NCBI GenBank assembly: GCA_910586105.1
Contig: CAJUGU010000133.1
Coordinates: 1 to 10,484 of the forward strand
Direction: 5' to 3'
Length of the DNA stretch: 10,484 nucleotides
Source: an uncultured Eubacteriales bacterium
Lineage (GTDB): Bacteria; Bacillota; Clostridia; Oscillospirales; Butyricicoccaceae
The notes beneath the pieces are model-generated. The model was given only the letters and a program-made list of their open reading frames with translations. It ran no database searches and was not told where the DNA came from. Every line of letters starts with the position of its first letter. Within the stretch, counting starts at the first letter, position 1. Positions 1 through 6,059 of this stretch are shown piece by piece. The position numbers and the translations under genes were made by a program.

Positions 1-28
1 GCTTAGCAGTCCAATCCCTTTGAGTTAA

Positions 29-496
29 ATGTGTCAACTGATATTGACAATATCACCTTATCGCGCAGTAAATTTTCGAATCGATGAAGACGGCGACCTG
101 CTCTGTCCGAACAACCGAAAAATCCATTTTCAGCGTTCTGTGCCAGTCAGAGGGAACCGTTACGGCAGAACAGAGGAACTCTACCAGTGCGAGGACTGCT
201 CTGGCTGTTCCCACAAGGACAAATGCTCCAGGGCGAAAGGCAACCGCACCATTCGCTTAAACGAGGAGCTGACCCGTTTCCATCAGGAGGTCCTTGACAA
301 CCTGAACTGCATTCATGGTGCGCTGCTGCGCATGAACCGCTCCATTCAGGCCGAAGGGGCTTTCGGCGGCATCAAGTGGAACCGCTCTTACACAAGAGCT
401 CGTAGGAGAGGCTTAGACGGCCTGATTTTGGAAACTGCTCTTATTTCCTGCGGTTTTAATCTCCACAAGTTCCATTTAAGGTCTCTGGCAAGGTAG
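29..496 (+). pseudogene. IS1182-type transposase, C-terminal remnant
   Basis: This is the last ~155 residues of a DDE transposase of the IS1182 / DDE_Tnp_1_6 type, whose full-length members are usually 450-550 residues. What is visible: a cysteine cluster (C54, C57, C60, C66, with C26 upstream) in the pattern CEDCSGCSHKDKC, then a basic stretch, then IQAEGAFGGIK (residues 106-116), where E109 is probably the last acidic residue of the DDE triad, then the RRRGLDGLILETAL and FNLHKFH tail typical of the group. An in-frame TAA lies at 26-28 directly before the ATG, and the other two frames are also closed near the window start. The upstream part is therefore missing, frameshifted or interrupted. 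No ribosome binding site precedes the ATG. I read it as an inactive remnant. Family membership is by motif recognition only, and the left part of the element lies outside the window. Confidence 0.75.
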
Positions 497-503
497 CTTG
501 CCA
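486..503. other. Small perfect hairpin over the transposase stop codon
   Basis: TGGCAAG (486-492) and CTTGCCA (497-503) form a perfect 7-bp stem. The 4-base loop GTAG contains the transposase stop codon. It is followed by a run of A rather than T, so it is not a terminator for plus-strand transcription. On the minus strand the T run would precede the stem, so it does not fit there either. Its role is unknown. Confidence 0.4.
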
Positions 504-590
504 CAAAAAAAACTTGAATAAATTTTCATGTTTTGGCTGGATTTAATCCCGGCTTGTTTGCGTGCGCCCTTTTTTTACCTTTGAATACGT

Positions 591-634
591 AATCAGCAGA
601 AGCCGCCCAAAAAGGGCGGCTTCTGCTGATTTTT
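591..634 (+). terminator. Strong rho-independent terminator with 18-bp perfect stem
   Basis: Bases 591-608 and 614-631 are perfect reverse complements (18 bp, GC-rich core GCCGCCC/GGGCGGC), with loop AAAAA (609-613). The stem runs into TTTT (631-634), and a second T run follows after GGCTG. This is a textbook plus-strand intrinsic terminator, insulating the DNA on the right from transcription coming from the transposase remnant. There is no matching A run on its left, so it should work in one direction only. It ends only 32 bases before the ATG of the SLH gene, so any promoter for that gene must lie inside or after the hairpin, or rely on read-through. Confidence 0.85.
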
Positions 635-666
635 GGCTGTTTTTTTACAGCCCCTTCTATGTAAAT

Positions 667-1169
667 ATGAAGATGAAAAAAGTGTTATCCGCAGCGCTTG
701 CGTCCGTGATAGCGATCAGCACGCTTTCTCCGGCTTTTGCTGCGAACATTCAGCCTACCGGTTACCATCATGCTTATCTGTCCGGCGTTAGAAACGGGAG
801 GTTCGAGCCTGCAAGAAATATGACCCGTGCGGAAGCGGTGGCTATGCTGACGCGGCTGTATCATTATACGGATGGCCGGGGCTATTCGCCAACGTTCTCT
901 GACACGAAGGCAAACCAGTGGTACAGCAACTATCTTGGCTGGGCGCAGGCCAATGGATCCTTGGAGAATACCGGTACATTCCGTCCAAATGAGAGTATCA
1001 CCCGTGCCGAATATCTGGATTTTCTGTTTCGTTTCCAAAAGGCGAATGGAAAGCAGCTACCCGACCGTTTTCGGATTTAAGCGGCGTAAGCGCGAAAACT
1101 AAAGCGCAAATTGCTCATGCGGTTTCTAACGGTACGCACGATGGTGTGAGAGGTCGACGGGTGAAATAA
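667..1169 (+). pseudogene. Secreted SLH-domain protein, frameshifted and truncated
   Basis: The product would be a small exported protein anchored to the cell wall through S-layer homology (SLH) repeats. From ATG 667 it has a clear signal peptide: basic MKMKK, a hydrophobic core, and cleavage after SPAFA near residue 25. Then come SLH repeats with the hallmark cores NGRFEPARNMTRAEAVAML and TGTFRPNESITRAEYLDFL. The first frame stops at 1078-1080. One frame away, directly from 1071, the sequence continues as SDLSGVSAKTKAQIAHAVSN, the start of a third SLH repeat, and stops at 1167-1169. Adding one T to the TTTT run at 1068-1071 restores PDRFSDLSG, so a single-base deletion there explains the break. 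The third repeat ends early, at GTHDGVRGRRVK, with no core TRAE motif. A longer in-frame GTG start at 562 is unlikely, because the signal peptide begins at 667. No Shine-Dalgarno sequence precedes 667, which fits a decayed gene. Confidence 0.75.
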
Positions 1170-1174
1170 TCACC
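1160..1174. other. Weak hairpin between converging genes
   Basis: GGTGA (1160-1164) and TCACC (1170-1174) form a 5-bp stem around a 5-base loop that carries the stop codon of the frameshifted SLH reading frame. No T tract follows on either strand. The remaining ~45 bp up to the end of the minus-strand regulator gene show no convincing terminator, only a short GCCGG/CCGGC stem around the regulator's own stop codon. Confidence 0.25.
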
Positions 1175-1218
1175 TGCCTCCTGTTCGATCATATATCCGT
1201 TATTTTATACGCAGCCGG

Positions 1219-2523
1219 TTACTCCGGCTTTCCGGTTCCTTTCCGGCCTCCATACTTACGGTATTCCGATGGGCTGATGCCGACATATTGCCTGAAGCCT
1301 TTGGAAAATGTCTGCTGGTTTGAATAGCCAACCTGAGCGGCGATTGCTGCCATAGACAGAATGTCCTCTGCCAGCAATGCCTTTGCATGATCCATACGAA
1401 GCCTGGTCAGAAACTCCTGCGGGGGCATCCCATATTCTGCCCGGAAGCATTTTGACAGATGGCTCCGGCTTACGCCAAGTTTTCCGGCAAGCACCGCGAT
1501 CTGTATCTGTTCCTGAAAGTGGTCGCCCATATACCGCATAGCGAGCTGGGCGCAATTTGGGTGTGGAAACGCGGGAACCGCTTCGGACTCAGCAGTCTGC
1601 AGCGTTTTTTCCCGTCCGTCACGGCGAAAGGCTGTCGGGGCCTGCCCCGTATTCTGCCGGAACATTTTTGAAAAGGACAGTACGTCCGAATACCCCAATG
1701 CCACCGCAATTTTAGAAATTGGCTGACTGGTTTCCGCCAGCAGGCGTTTGGCTTCCAAAGCGCGTTTCTGAATCATATACTCCTGAGGTGAAATGTGGTA
1801 TTCCTCTTGAAAACACTTTGTCAGATAGCTTCGGTCAATACCGATTGACTCCGCAATTTCCGAGACCCGCAGCCGCAGCATATAACGCTGGTCGATGTAG
1901 TTCTTTGCAACCTTTGCATAGCTGCCGCGGGAATAGAAGCGCGGCGCGGACGGCCCCTGCGGCTGGCTCTCCATCATCAGGGCGAAAAAACGCAGCAGCT
2001 CAGCCGTGCGATAAAGCTCATGGACATAACTGATTTGGTGCTTTTCCATCATATTCCGGATACACTGTTCCAATCCAGCAGGATTGGAAACCGAGATGAC
2101 ATGGTTCTGACGGGAAAAACCGCTTTGCTCTAAATGATCCTCCGAAGCGAAACCGCTGAAACCGACCCAGCCATAGTGCCAAGGCTCGTCATGATCCGCA
2201 CGGTAAATTGTCACATCAGCGGGATAAATCAAAAAGACCTGCCCAGCAGAAACCGTATAGTGCTGTTTCCCCACCTGATAGGTGCCCTTGCCGCGCAGCA
2301 CAACATGAAGCAGATAGGATGTACGGACATAAGGGCCAAAGCTATAATCCGGGGCGCAGCGTTCAAAGCCGCAGTAATTCAAGTGGCATGCCTGCGGACC
2401 GCTGTAATGGTTGTGCATATCTGCAATATGCTCCAACGGATACTTTTGCTGATGCAGCAGGGTTTCCTCTGTCGTGATTTCCATAAAGATACCATCGCGT
2501 TCTCCACGGATTGTAGAATGCAC
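1219..2523 (-). CDS. AraC-family regulator with two tandem AraC DNA-binding domains
   Basis: This is a cytoplasmic transcription regulator, probably the sugar-responsive activator of the divergent transport and alpha-galactosidase operon. Domains in the 434-residue product: an N-terminal cupin-like AraC sensor (about 35-185, with GKGTYQVGKQHYTVSAGQVF around 78-97), a first AraC/XylS two-helix-turn-helix domain (about 204-301), a linker of some 20 residues rich in E and P, and a second complete AraC domain (about 326-423). By eye the two DNA-binding domains share 36 of 97 positions without gaps, including KCF, GYS and FSK. Both keep the second-HTH signature (ALGYSDVLSFSKMFR and QVGYSNQQTFSKGFR). 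Ordinary family members are 270-310 residues with one such domain. The GTG start at 2523 is chosen because AAGGAGG (2531-2537, minus strand) lies 7 bases upstream; ATG codons further inside have nothing comparable. The inducer is inferred from context only. Confidence 0.93.
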   Translation of the reverse strand: MHSTIRGERDGIFMEITTEETLLHQQKYPLEHIADMHNHYSGPQACHLNYCGFERCAPDYSFGPYVRTSYLLHVVLRGKGTYQVGKQHYTVSAGQVFLIYPADVTIYRADHDEPWHYGWVGFSGFASEDHLEQSGFSRQNHVISVSNPAGLEQCIRNMMEKHQISYVHELYRTAELLRFFALMMESQPQGPSAPRFYSRGSYAKVAKNYIDQRYMLRLRVSEIAESIGIDRSYLTKCFQEEYHISPQEYMIQKRALEAKRLLAETSQPISKIAVALGYSDVLSFSKMFRQNTGQAPTAFRRDGREKTLQTAESEAVPAFPHPNCAQLAMRYMGDHFQEQIQIAVLAGKLGVSRSHLSKCFRAEYGMPPQEFLTRLRMDHAKALLAEDILSMAAIAAQVGYSNQQTFSKGFRQYVGISPSEYRKYGGRKGTGKPE

Positions 2524-2530
2524 AGACGCA

Positions 2531-2537
2531 CCTCCTT
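2531..2537 (-). promoter_or_regulatory. Ribosome binding site fixing the GTG start of the AraC-type regulator
   Basis: The minus-strand sequence AAGGAGG is a perfect Shine-Dalgarno element, 7 bases before the GTG at 2523. It supports GTG over the internal ATG of MEITTEE, 13 codons further in. Confidence 0.85.
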
Positions 2538-2566
2538 GCTAAATGCATATGCGTTTTTCTACAAAC

Positions 2567-2595
2567 ATTATACCGAAATTCAAAGTGTTTTGCAA
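2567..2595 (-). promoter_or_regulatory. Sigma-A-type promoter of the AraC-type regulator gene
   Basis: Reading the minus strand, the -35 box TTGCAA (2590-2595) and the -10 box TATAAT (2567-2572) are separated by exactly 17 bases. Transcription would start near 2560, leaving a leader of about 37 bases before the GTG. The -10 is a perfect match to consensus and the -35 matches TTGACA at 4 of 6 positions, so basal expression without an activator is plausible. The -35 lies inside a palindrome, TTTGCAAA (2589-2596), and a loosely cre-like sequence (2590-2604). Confidence 0.75.
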
Positions 2596-2741
2596 ACGTC
2601 TGCGGAAAACGAGCGGAAGATCCAATGATATCCTGTAAAGGCAGCGTAAAGACACAAATGACAGCATTTCTTTCCCAATCTGAAACTTATCTTTCTTTTT
2701 TGTCAGGATGTATAAATCAGAAGGCTGTCCAGAAGGCGAAT

Positions 2742-2777
2742 ACAGAACACATTTGGATGTCAACTATACACATTCCG
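2742..2777. promoter_or_regulatory. Candidate AraC-type operator: two direct half-sites 21 bp apart
   Basis: The half-sites are at 2742-2756 and 2763-2777. They share AC-N3-ACACATT-N2-G (10 of 15 positions), and corresponding bases are exactly 21 bp apart, two helical turns. Direct repeats at this spacing are the known geometry of AraC half-sites such as araI1-I2. The promoter-proximal copy ends 3 bases before the expected -35 position, where class II activators of this family bind. The match is seen in the sequence; binding by the divergent regulator is inferred. Confidence 0.55.
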
Positions 2778-2800
2778 CCATACAGGGTGAAAAAGTGATA

Positions 2801-2809
2801 TGATATAAT
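2801..2809 (+). promoter_or_regulatory. Extended -10 promoter of the sugar transport operon
   Basis: TGATATAAT gives a perfect TATAAT (2804-2809) preceded by the TGn extension (2801-2803). At the expected -35 position (2781-2786) the sequence is TACAGG, a poor match. A good extended -10 with a weak -35 fits a promoter that depends on an activator bound just upstream. Transcription would begin near 2816, about 47 bases before the first gene of the operon. Confidence 0.75.
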
Positions 2810-2862
2810 GTTCCCAGCACAAAGCCTTACCAATCAAATTTCAGAGTAAAGGAGTAATTACA

Positions 2863-4161
2863 GTGAAAGTGAAACAGATGATCGCCGCTTCGATTGCGGC
2901 AGCGGCGCTTTTCTCTCTGACCGCCTGCGGAGGGGGCGGCGAGACTGGCAGCGGATCTTCCGGCGATGGGCTTGAGGTCAAAATCTGGGACTCCACACAG
3001 AAGGACGGCATCGAGCAGATTTGCAATGATTGGTCGGCACAGTCCGGTGTTCCCGTCAACGTGGAGGTTGTCAACTGGGACAGCTACTGGACGCTGTTGG
3101 AAGCCGGTGTTTCGGGCGGTTCCATGCCAGATGTATTCTGGTCGCATTCCAACTATATCCAGAAATACATGGATGCCGAAGTCCTGCTCCCGCTGAACAG
3201 TTATATTGATGCGGACGATTCGACCGACCTGAACAACTACTTCCCGGATATCGTTGACCTGTACACCAATGATGCAGGCACGCATTACGCGATTCCGAAG
3301 GATTACGACACCATTGCGCTGTTCTACAACAAAAAGATGTTTGATGCGGCAGGAATTCCCTATCCGGACAACAGCTGGACCTGGGAGGATCTGTACGAAG
3401 CGGGCAAAAAGCTGACAACAGGCGACGGCTCCCAATACGGTATCGCGATGGACACCGATTTGAACCAGGAGGGTTATTACAACATCATCTACAGCTATGG
3501 AGGATACGTCCTGAGCGATGACAAAAAGACCTCTGGCATGGACGATCCCAAGACCATTGAAGCAATGGAAATGTGGGGGAATATCATCCGGGATTGTATG
3601 CCGCCCCAGTCCATGCTTGGTGAAGCGGGCGAAACCGATCTGTTTACATCCGGTGTCACAGCGATGCAGTTGACCGGTTCCTGGCGCGTAGCCGTGTTCC
3701 AGACCTACGATGAGGCTTCCGACTGGGCGGTTGCCGAGATCCCATATTGCGACCGTAATGGCAACGGCCAGTGCGATGATGGCGAACGTGTTTCCATCTA
3801 TAACGGCCTTGGTTGGGCCGCATCTAAGAACACCGGGAATCCGGACGCCGCATATTCCCTGATTGCGTATCTCTGCTCCAGGGAAGGCCAGACCAGGCAG
3901 GCAGAACTGGGCGTAACCATGAGCGCCTATATGGGAACCTCTGATGCCTGGAAAAACTGTACAGACCTTTGGGATCTCAGCCCCTTCCTTGATGAAGCAA
4001 ACGGCGATGCAACGCTGGTCATCTATCCGCACTCCCGCTCTACGATCTGGGGCGAGGATATGAAGAAGCAGCTTGTCCCCGCATGGAATGACCCCTCGAC
4101 CATGGCGGATACCTGCCGCATGGTCGCAGAAAGCATGAATGCTCATCTTGCGCAGGCGTGA
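2863..4161 (+). CDS. Sugar ABC transporter substrate-binding lipoprotein
   Basis: This is the extracytoplasmic receptor of a carbohydrate ABC importer (SBP_bac_1, family-1 type), 432 residues, the usual size. It captures sugar outside the membrane and delivers it to the two permeases encoded next. The N-terminus is a lipoprotein signal: MKVKQM, a hydrophobic core, and lipobox LTAC with the lipidated cysteine at C22, then a flexible Gly/Ser-rich linker. Family marks include GGSMPDVFW (85-93), IPKDYDTIALFYNKKMFDAAGIP (144-166), SWTWEDLYEAGKKL (171-184) and TAMQLTGSWRV (266-276). Residues 297-308 (DRNGNGQCDDGE) match a 12-residue EF-hand calcium loop. The GTG start has AAAGGAG (2848-2854) 8 bases upstream. 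The operon's alpha-galactosidase suggests an alpha-galactoside as ligand (RafE/MsmE-like role), but specificity is not readable from sequence. A long reading frame on the opposite strand is a shadow. Confidence 0.93.
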   Translation: MKVKQMIAASIAAAALFSLTACGGGGETGSGSSGDGLEVKIWDSTQKDGIEQICNDWSAQSGVPVNVEVVNWDSYWTLLEAGVSGGSMPDVFWSHSNYIQKYMDAEVLLPLNSYIDADDSTDLNNYFPDIVDLYTNDAGTHYAIPKDYDTIALFYNKKMFDAAGIPYPDNSWTWEDLYEAGKKLTTGDGSQYGIAMDTDLNQEGYYNIIYSYGGYVLSDDKKTSGMDDPKTIEAMEMWGNIIRDCMPPQSMLGEAGETDLFTSGVTAMQLTGSWRVAVFQTYDEASDWAVAEIPYCDRNGNGQCDDGERVSIYNGLGWAASKNTGNPDAAYSLIAYLCSREGQTRQAELGVTMSAYMGTSDAWKNCTDLWDLSPFLDEANGDATLVIYPHSRSTIWGEDMKKQLVPAWNDPSTMADTCRMVAESMNAHLAQA

Positions 4162-4169
4162 TTCGACTG

Positions 4170-4208
4170 GCGGGCTGCTGCGGCCGTTCGCCGGGCGGCC
4201 CGCTTCTT
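4170..4208 (+). terminator. Intercistronic hairpin with T-rich tail after the binding protein
   Basis: GCGGGCTGC (4170-4178) pairs with GCGGCCCGC (4195-4203) over 9 bp with one G-U pair. An inner 4-bp stem, CGGC (4181-4184) with GCCG (4190-4193), closes a 5-base loop. TTCTTT (4204-4209) follows. It begins 8 bases after the binding-protein stop codon. In this position such structures usually act as partial terminators, or protect the upstream mRNA from 3' decay, so that binding protein is made in excess over the permeases. Confidence 0.65.
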
Positions 4209-4224
4209 TAGAAACGGTTCAAAT

Positions 4225-4233
4225 GGAGGAGGG
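4225..4233 (+). promoter_or_regulatory. Ribosome binding site pointing to a TTG start for the first permease
   Basis: GGAGGAGGG is followed after 7 bases by TTG at 4241. The alternative ATG at 4224 overlaps this element and has nothing usable upstream. The ATG at 4256 is 22 bases away, which is too far. Confidence 0.65.
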
Positions 4234-4240
4234 AATCAAC

Positions 4241-5131
4241 TTGAATGCAAAGAAAATGACCGCGGCACAGAAAAACGAAGCCATTTGGGGGATTGCATTT
4301 GTTCTGCCGACGATTATCGGTTTGGCTGTGCTGAACTTCTACCCGATTTTTAATACAGTCTGGCTGTCTTTTTTCAAAACCGGCGATTTCGGCAAGGGAA
4401 ATACCTTTGTCGGGCTGAGCAATTATGCCGGGGTGTGTTCCAGTGGGGAGTTTTGGGGCTCACTGTTCAACACCTTCAAATATGCCATTGTCGAAGTGCC
4501 GCTTTCACTTGCAATCGCATCGGTGTTGGCGGTTTTTCTGAATCGGAAGATACACTTCCGCTCCGGCTATCGGACGATTTTTTTCCTGCCGATGGTCGCG
4601 GCGCCGGCAGCGGTCGCAATGGTCTGGAAATGGCTTTATAACCAGCGTTACGGCCTGCTCAACCACATTTTCGGAACCGATATCGCGTGGATATCTTCAC
4701 CGTCAACCGCATGGCTGGCAATTGGCATCGTTGGCGCATGGTCGATTATCGGCTATAATATGGTGTTGTTCCTCGGCGGCCTGCAGGAAATCCCGCACGA
4801 CTATTACGAAGCGGCAGATATTGACGGCGCTTCCGGTATCCGGCAGTTCTTCTGTATTACGATCCCTCTGCTCAGCCCTACGATCTACTTTATTTCACAA
4901 ACCCGTATTATATCAGCGCTTCAGGTATTTGACCTGATTTATATGATGGTGGATTCTACCAACATCGCACTGAAATCCGTGCAGTCGGTCGTTTATGTAT
5001 TCTATCAGTATGTCTTTACTTATGATAACAAGGGCTATGGTTCTACGATGGTCGTGCTTCTGCTGGTGCTTATCCTGCTTTTGACGGTTATCCTGCAAAA
5101 GCTTGAAAAGAAATTCGTATTCTACAATTAA
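4241..5131 (+). CDS. Sugar ABC transporter permease, MalF/UgpA type
   Basis: This is one of the two membrane subunits of the importer (BPD_transp_1 fold, MalF/LacF/UgpA side). With TTG 4241 as start it has 296 residues, the normal length for the shorter MalF-like proteins of Firmicutes. About six membrane segments are visible near 15-36, 76-100, 112-132, 158-180, 206-226 and 268-285. The cytoplasmic EAA loop, which docks on the ATPase, lies at about 183-212 (EIPHDYYEAADIDGASGIRQ, then P209). The YPIFNTVWLSF and NTFKYAIVEVPLSLAIA stretches are typical of the family. The start choice rests on the ribosome binding site at 4225-4233; ATG 4224 or 4256 are alternatives. The reading frame is open further back to 4139, overlapping the binding-protein gene, but that extension has no family features. 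The stop codon shares its last A with the ribosome binding site of the next gene. Confidence 0.93.
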   Translation: MNAKKMTAAQKNEAIWGIAFVLPTIIGLAVLNFYPIFNTVWLSFFKTGDFGKGNTFVGLSNYAGVCSSGEFWGSLFNTFKYAIVEVPLSLAIASVLAVFLNRKIHFRSGYRTIFFLPMVAAPAAVAMVWKWLYNQRYGLLNHIFGTDIAWISSPSTAWLAIGIVGAWSIIGYNMVLFLGGLQEIPHDYYEAADIDGASGIRQFFCITIPLLSPTIYFISQTRIISALQVFDLIYMMVDSTNIALKSVQSVVYVFYQYVFTYDNKGYGSTMVVLLLVLILLLTVILQKLEKKFVFYN

Positions 5132-5143
5132 GGAGGGTAGAAA

Positions 5144-5983
5144 ATGGACAGCGTCCACACAAGAGACAAAATCACCCGGGTTGTGATCCATGTAATCCTG
5201 ATCGTCATGTCAATTATCATGCTGGCGCCTTTCGCCTGGATGATTCTGACCGCATTCAAGACGGTTTCCGAATCGACTTCGCTTGATCCGTTCGTCATTT
5301 TCCCGTCCAGCTGGGAATTTGACAATTTCGTAACCGTATGGAAAAATTACAACTTCCTTATCCTTTATAAAAACACCCTGCTTATGATTTTCTTCCGCGT
5401 ACTATGCGCCGTGCTGACAGCGACGATGGCAGGCTATGCGTTCGGACGGCTGAATTTTCCGTTCAAAAACGCCCTTTTCATGCTGGTCATGATGCAGATG
5501 ATGGTGCCTTCTCAGATTTTCCTGCTGCCGCAGTACCTGATGGTTTCCAAAATGGGAATGCTCAATACACAGTTTGCGCTGGTTTTTCCCGGTATTGTGA
5601 CTGCCTTTGGCACCTTTCTGCTGAAAACTTCCTTCCAGGGACTCCCGAAGGATCTGGAAGAAGCCGCCGGGATCGACGGCTGCAATATTGGACAGAAATT
5701 CCTGCTGATCATGGCTCCGCTGACCCGGTCGGGCATGGTTTCCCTTGGCATCTTTACGGCAGTTATCGCCTTCAAGGAACTGATGTGGCCAATGATTGCG
5801 TGCAGCAATGTCGCCAGCACTTCGCTTTCGGCTGCCCTCGCGAAATTACAGGGACAATTTGCGACCAATTACCCACAGCTGATGGCGGCGGCACTCATGG
5901 CGTGTGTTCCAATGATTGTTATTTATCTGGTTTTCCAAAAGCAGTTTGTCGAGGGGATTGCGACCTCCGGCGGCAAGCTCTGA
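5144..5983 (+). CDS. Sugar ABC transporter permease, MalG type
   Basis: This is the second membrane subunit of the importer (BPD_transp_1, MalG/RafG/MsmG side), 279 residues, a standard length. About six hydrophobic segments are visible near 13-35, 76-100, 108-130, 142-162, 192-210 and 245-265. The EAA loop is at about 167-192 (LPKDLEEAAGIDGCNIGQKF, with P192). The short C-terminal tail QKQFVEGIATSGGKL is characteristic of MalG-type permeases. The ATG has AGGAGGG (5131-5137) 6 bases upstream, overlapping the previous stop codon, which points to translational coupling with the first permease. It should form a heterodimer with that permease and receive substrate from the lipoprotein encoded at 2863-4161. 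No ATPase gene follows. Confidence 0.94.
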   Translation: MDSVHTRDKITRVVIHVILIVMSIIMLAPFAWMILTAFKTVSESTSLDPFVIFPSSWEFDNFVTVWKNYNFLILYKNTLLMIFFRVLCAVLTATMAGYAFGRLNFPFKNALFMLVMMQMMVPSQIFLLPQYLMVSKMGMLNTQFALVFPGIVTAFGTFLLKTSFQGLPKDLEEAAGIDGCNIGQKFLLIMAPLTRSGMVSLGIFTAVIAFKELMWPMIACSNVASTSLSAALAKLQGQFATNYPQLMAAALMACVPMIVIYLVFQKQFVEGIATSGGKL

Positions 5984-5993
5984 GGATTTCTGT

Positions 5994-6036
5994 CAGGCTG
6001 GGGCGTAACGGGCAATCGGCTTTTACGCCCCGCCTG
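5994..6036 (+). other. Long intercistronic stem-loop without a T tract
   Basis: CAGGC (5994-5998) and GGGGCGTAA (6000-6008) pair with TTACGCCCC (6023-6031) and GCCTG (6032-6036). This gives 14 base pairs interrupted only by a bulged T at 5999, around a 14-base loop. It starts 10 bases after the stop of the second permease. No T run follows, so it is not a standard intrinsic terminator. A role as an mRNA processing or stability boundary between the transporter genes and the downstream genes is the simplest reading. Confidence 0.7.
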
Positions 6037-6059
6037 CCGTTTACGGGATTGGAGCAGCT

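Larger units (their letters stand above)
2524..2862. promoter_or_regulatory. Divergent control region between regulator and sugar operon
   Basis: This is 339 bp without a credible gene. From left to right it holds the ribosome binding site and promoter of the minus-strand regulator (2531-2595), then an unassigned stretch at about 2605-2715 that includes a pyrimidine-rich run (2665-2703). Next are a perfect 8-base direct repeat CAGAAGGC at 2718-2725 and 2730-2737, the two 21-bp-spaced half-sites (2742-2777), and the extended -10 promoter (2801-2809). The ribosome binding site of the operon (2848-2854) comes last. Short open frames on either strand have no ribosome binding site and no recognisable motifs. 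Confidence 0.8.

Noticed and set aside
2134..2628. 164-codon plus-strand frame antisense to the AraC-type gene and running into the intergenic region
   Set aside because: It overlaps the confidently identified regulator gene and its promoter, with no motifs of its own.
2652..2660. ACACAAATG as a possible third, distal operator half-site for DNA looping
   Set aside because: It matches the proximal half-sites only in ACACA and the flanking T/G. The 95-bp distance is close to nine helical turns, but a short partial match like this is expected by chance.
2827..4146. 439-codon open frame on the minus strand opposite the solute-binding protein gene
   Set aside because: It is fully antisense to a gene with a lipobox and clear family motifs, has no recognisable domain, and crosses the promoter-proximal leader of the operon. 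Its length reflects the codon use of the true gene.
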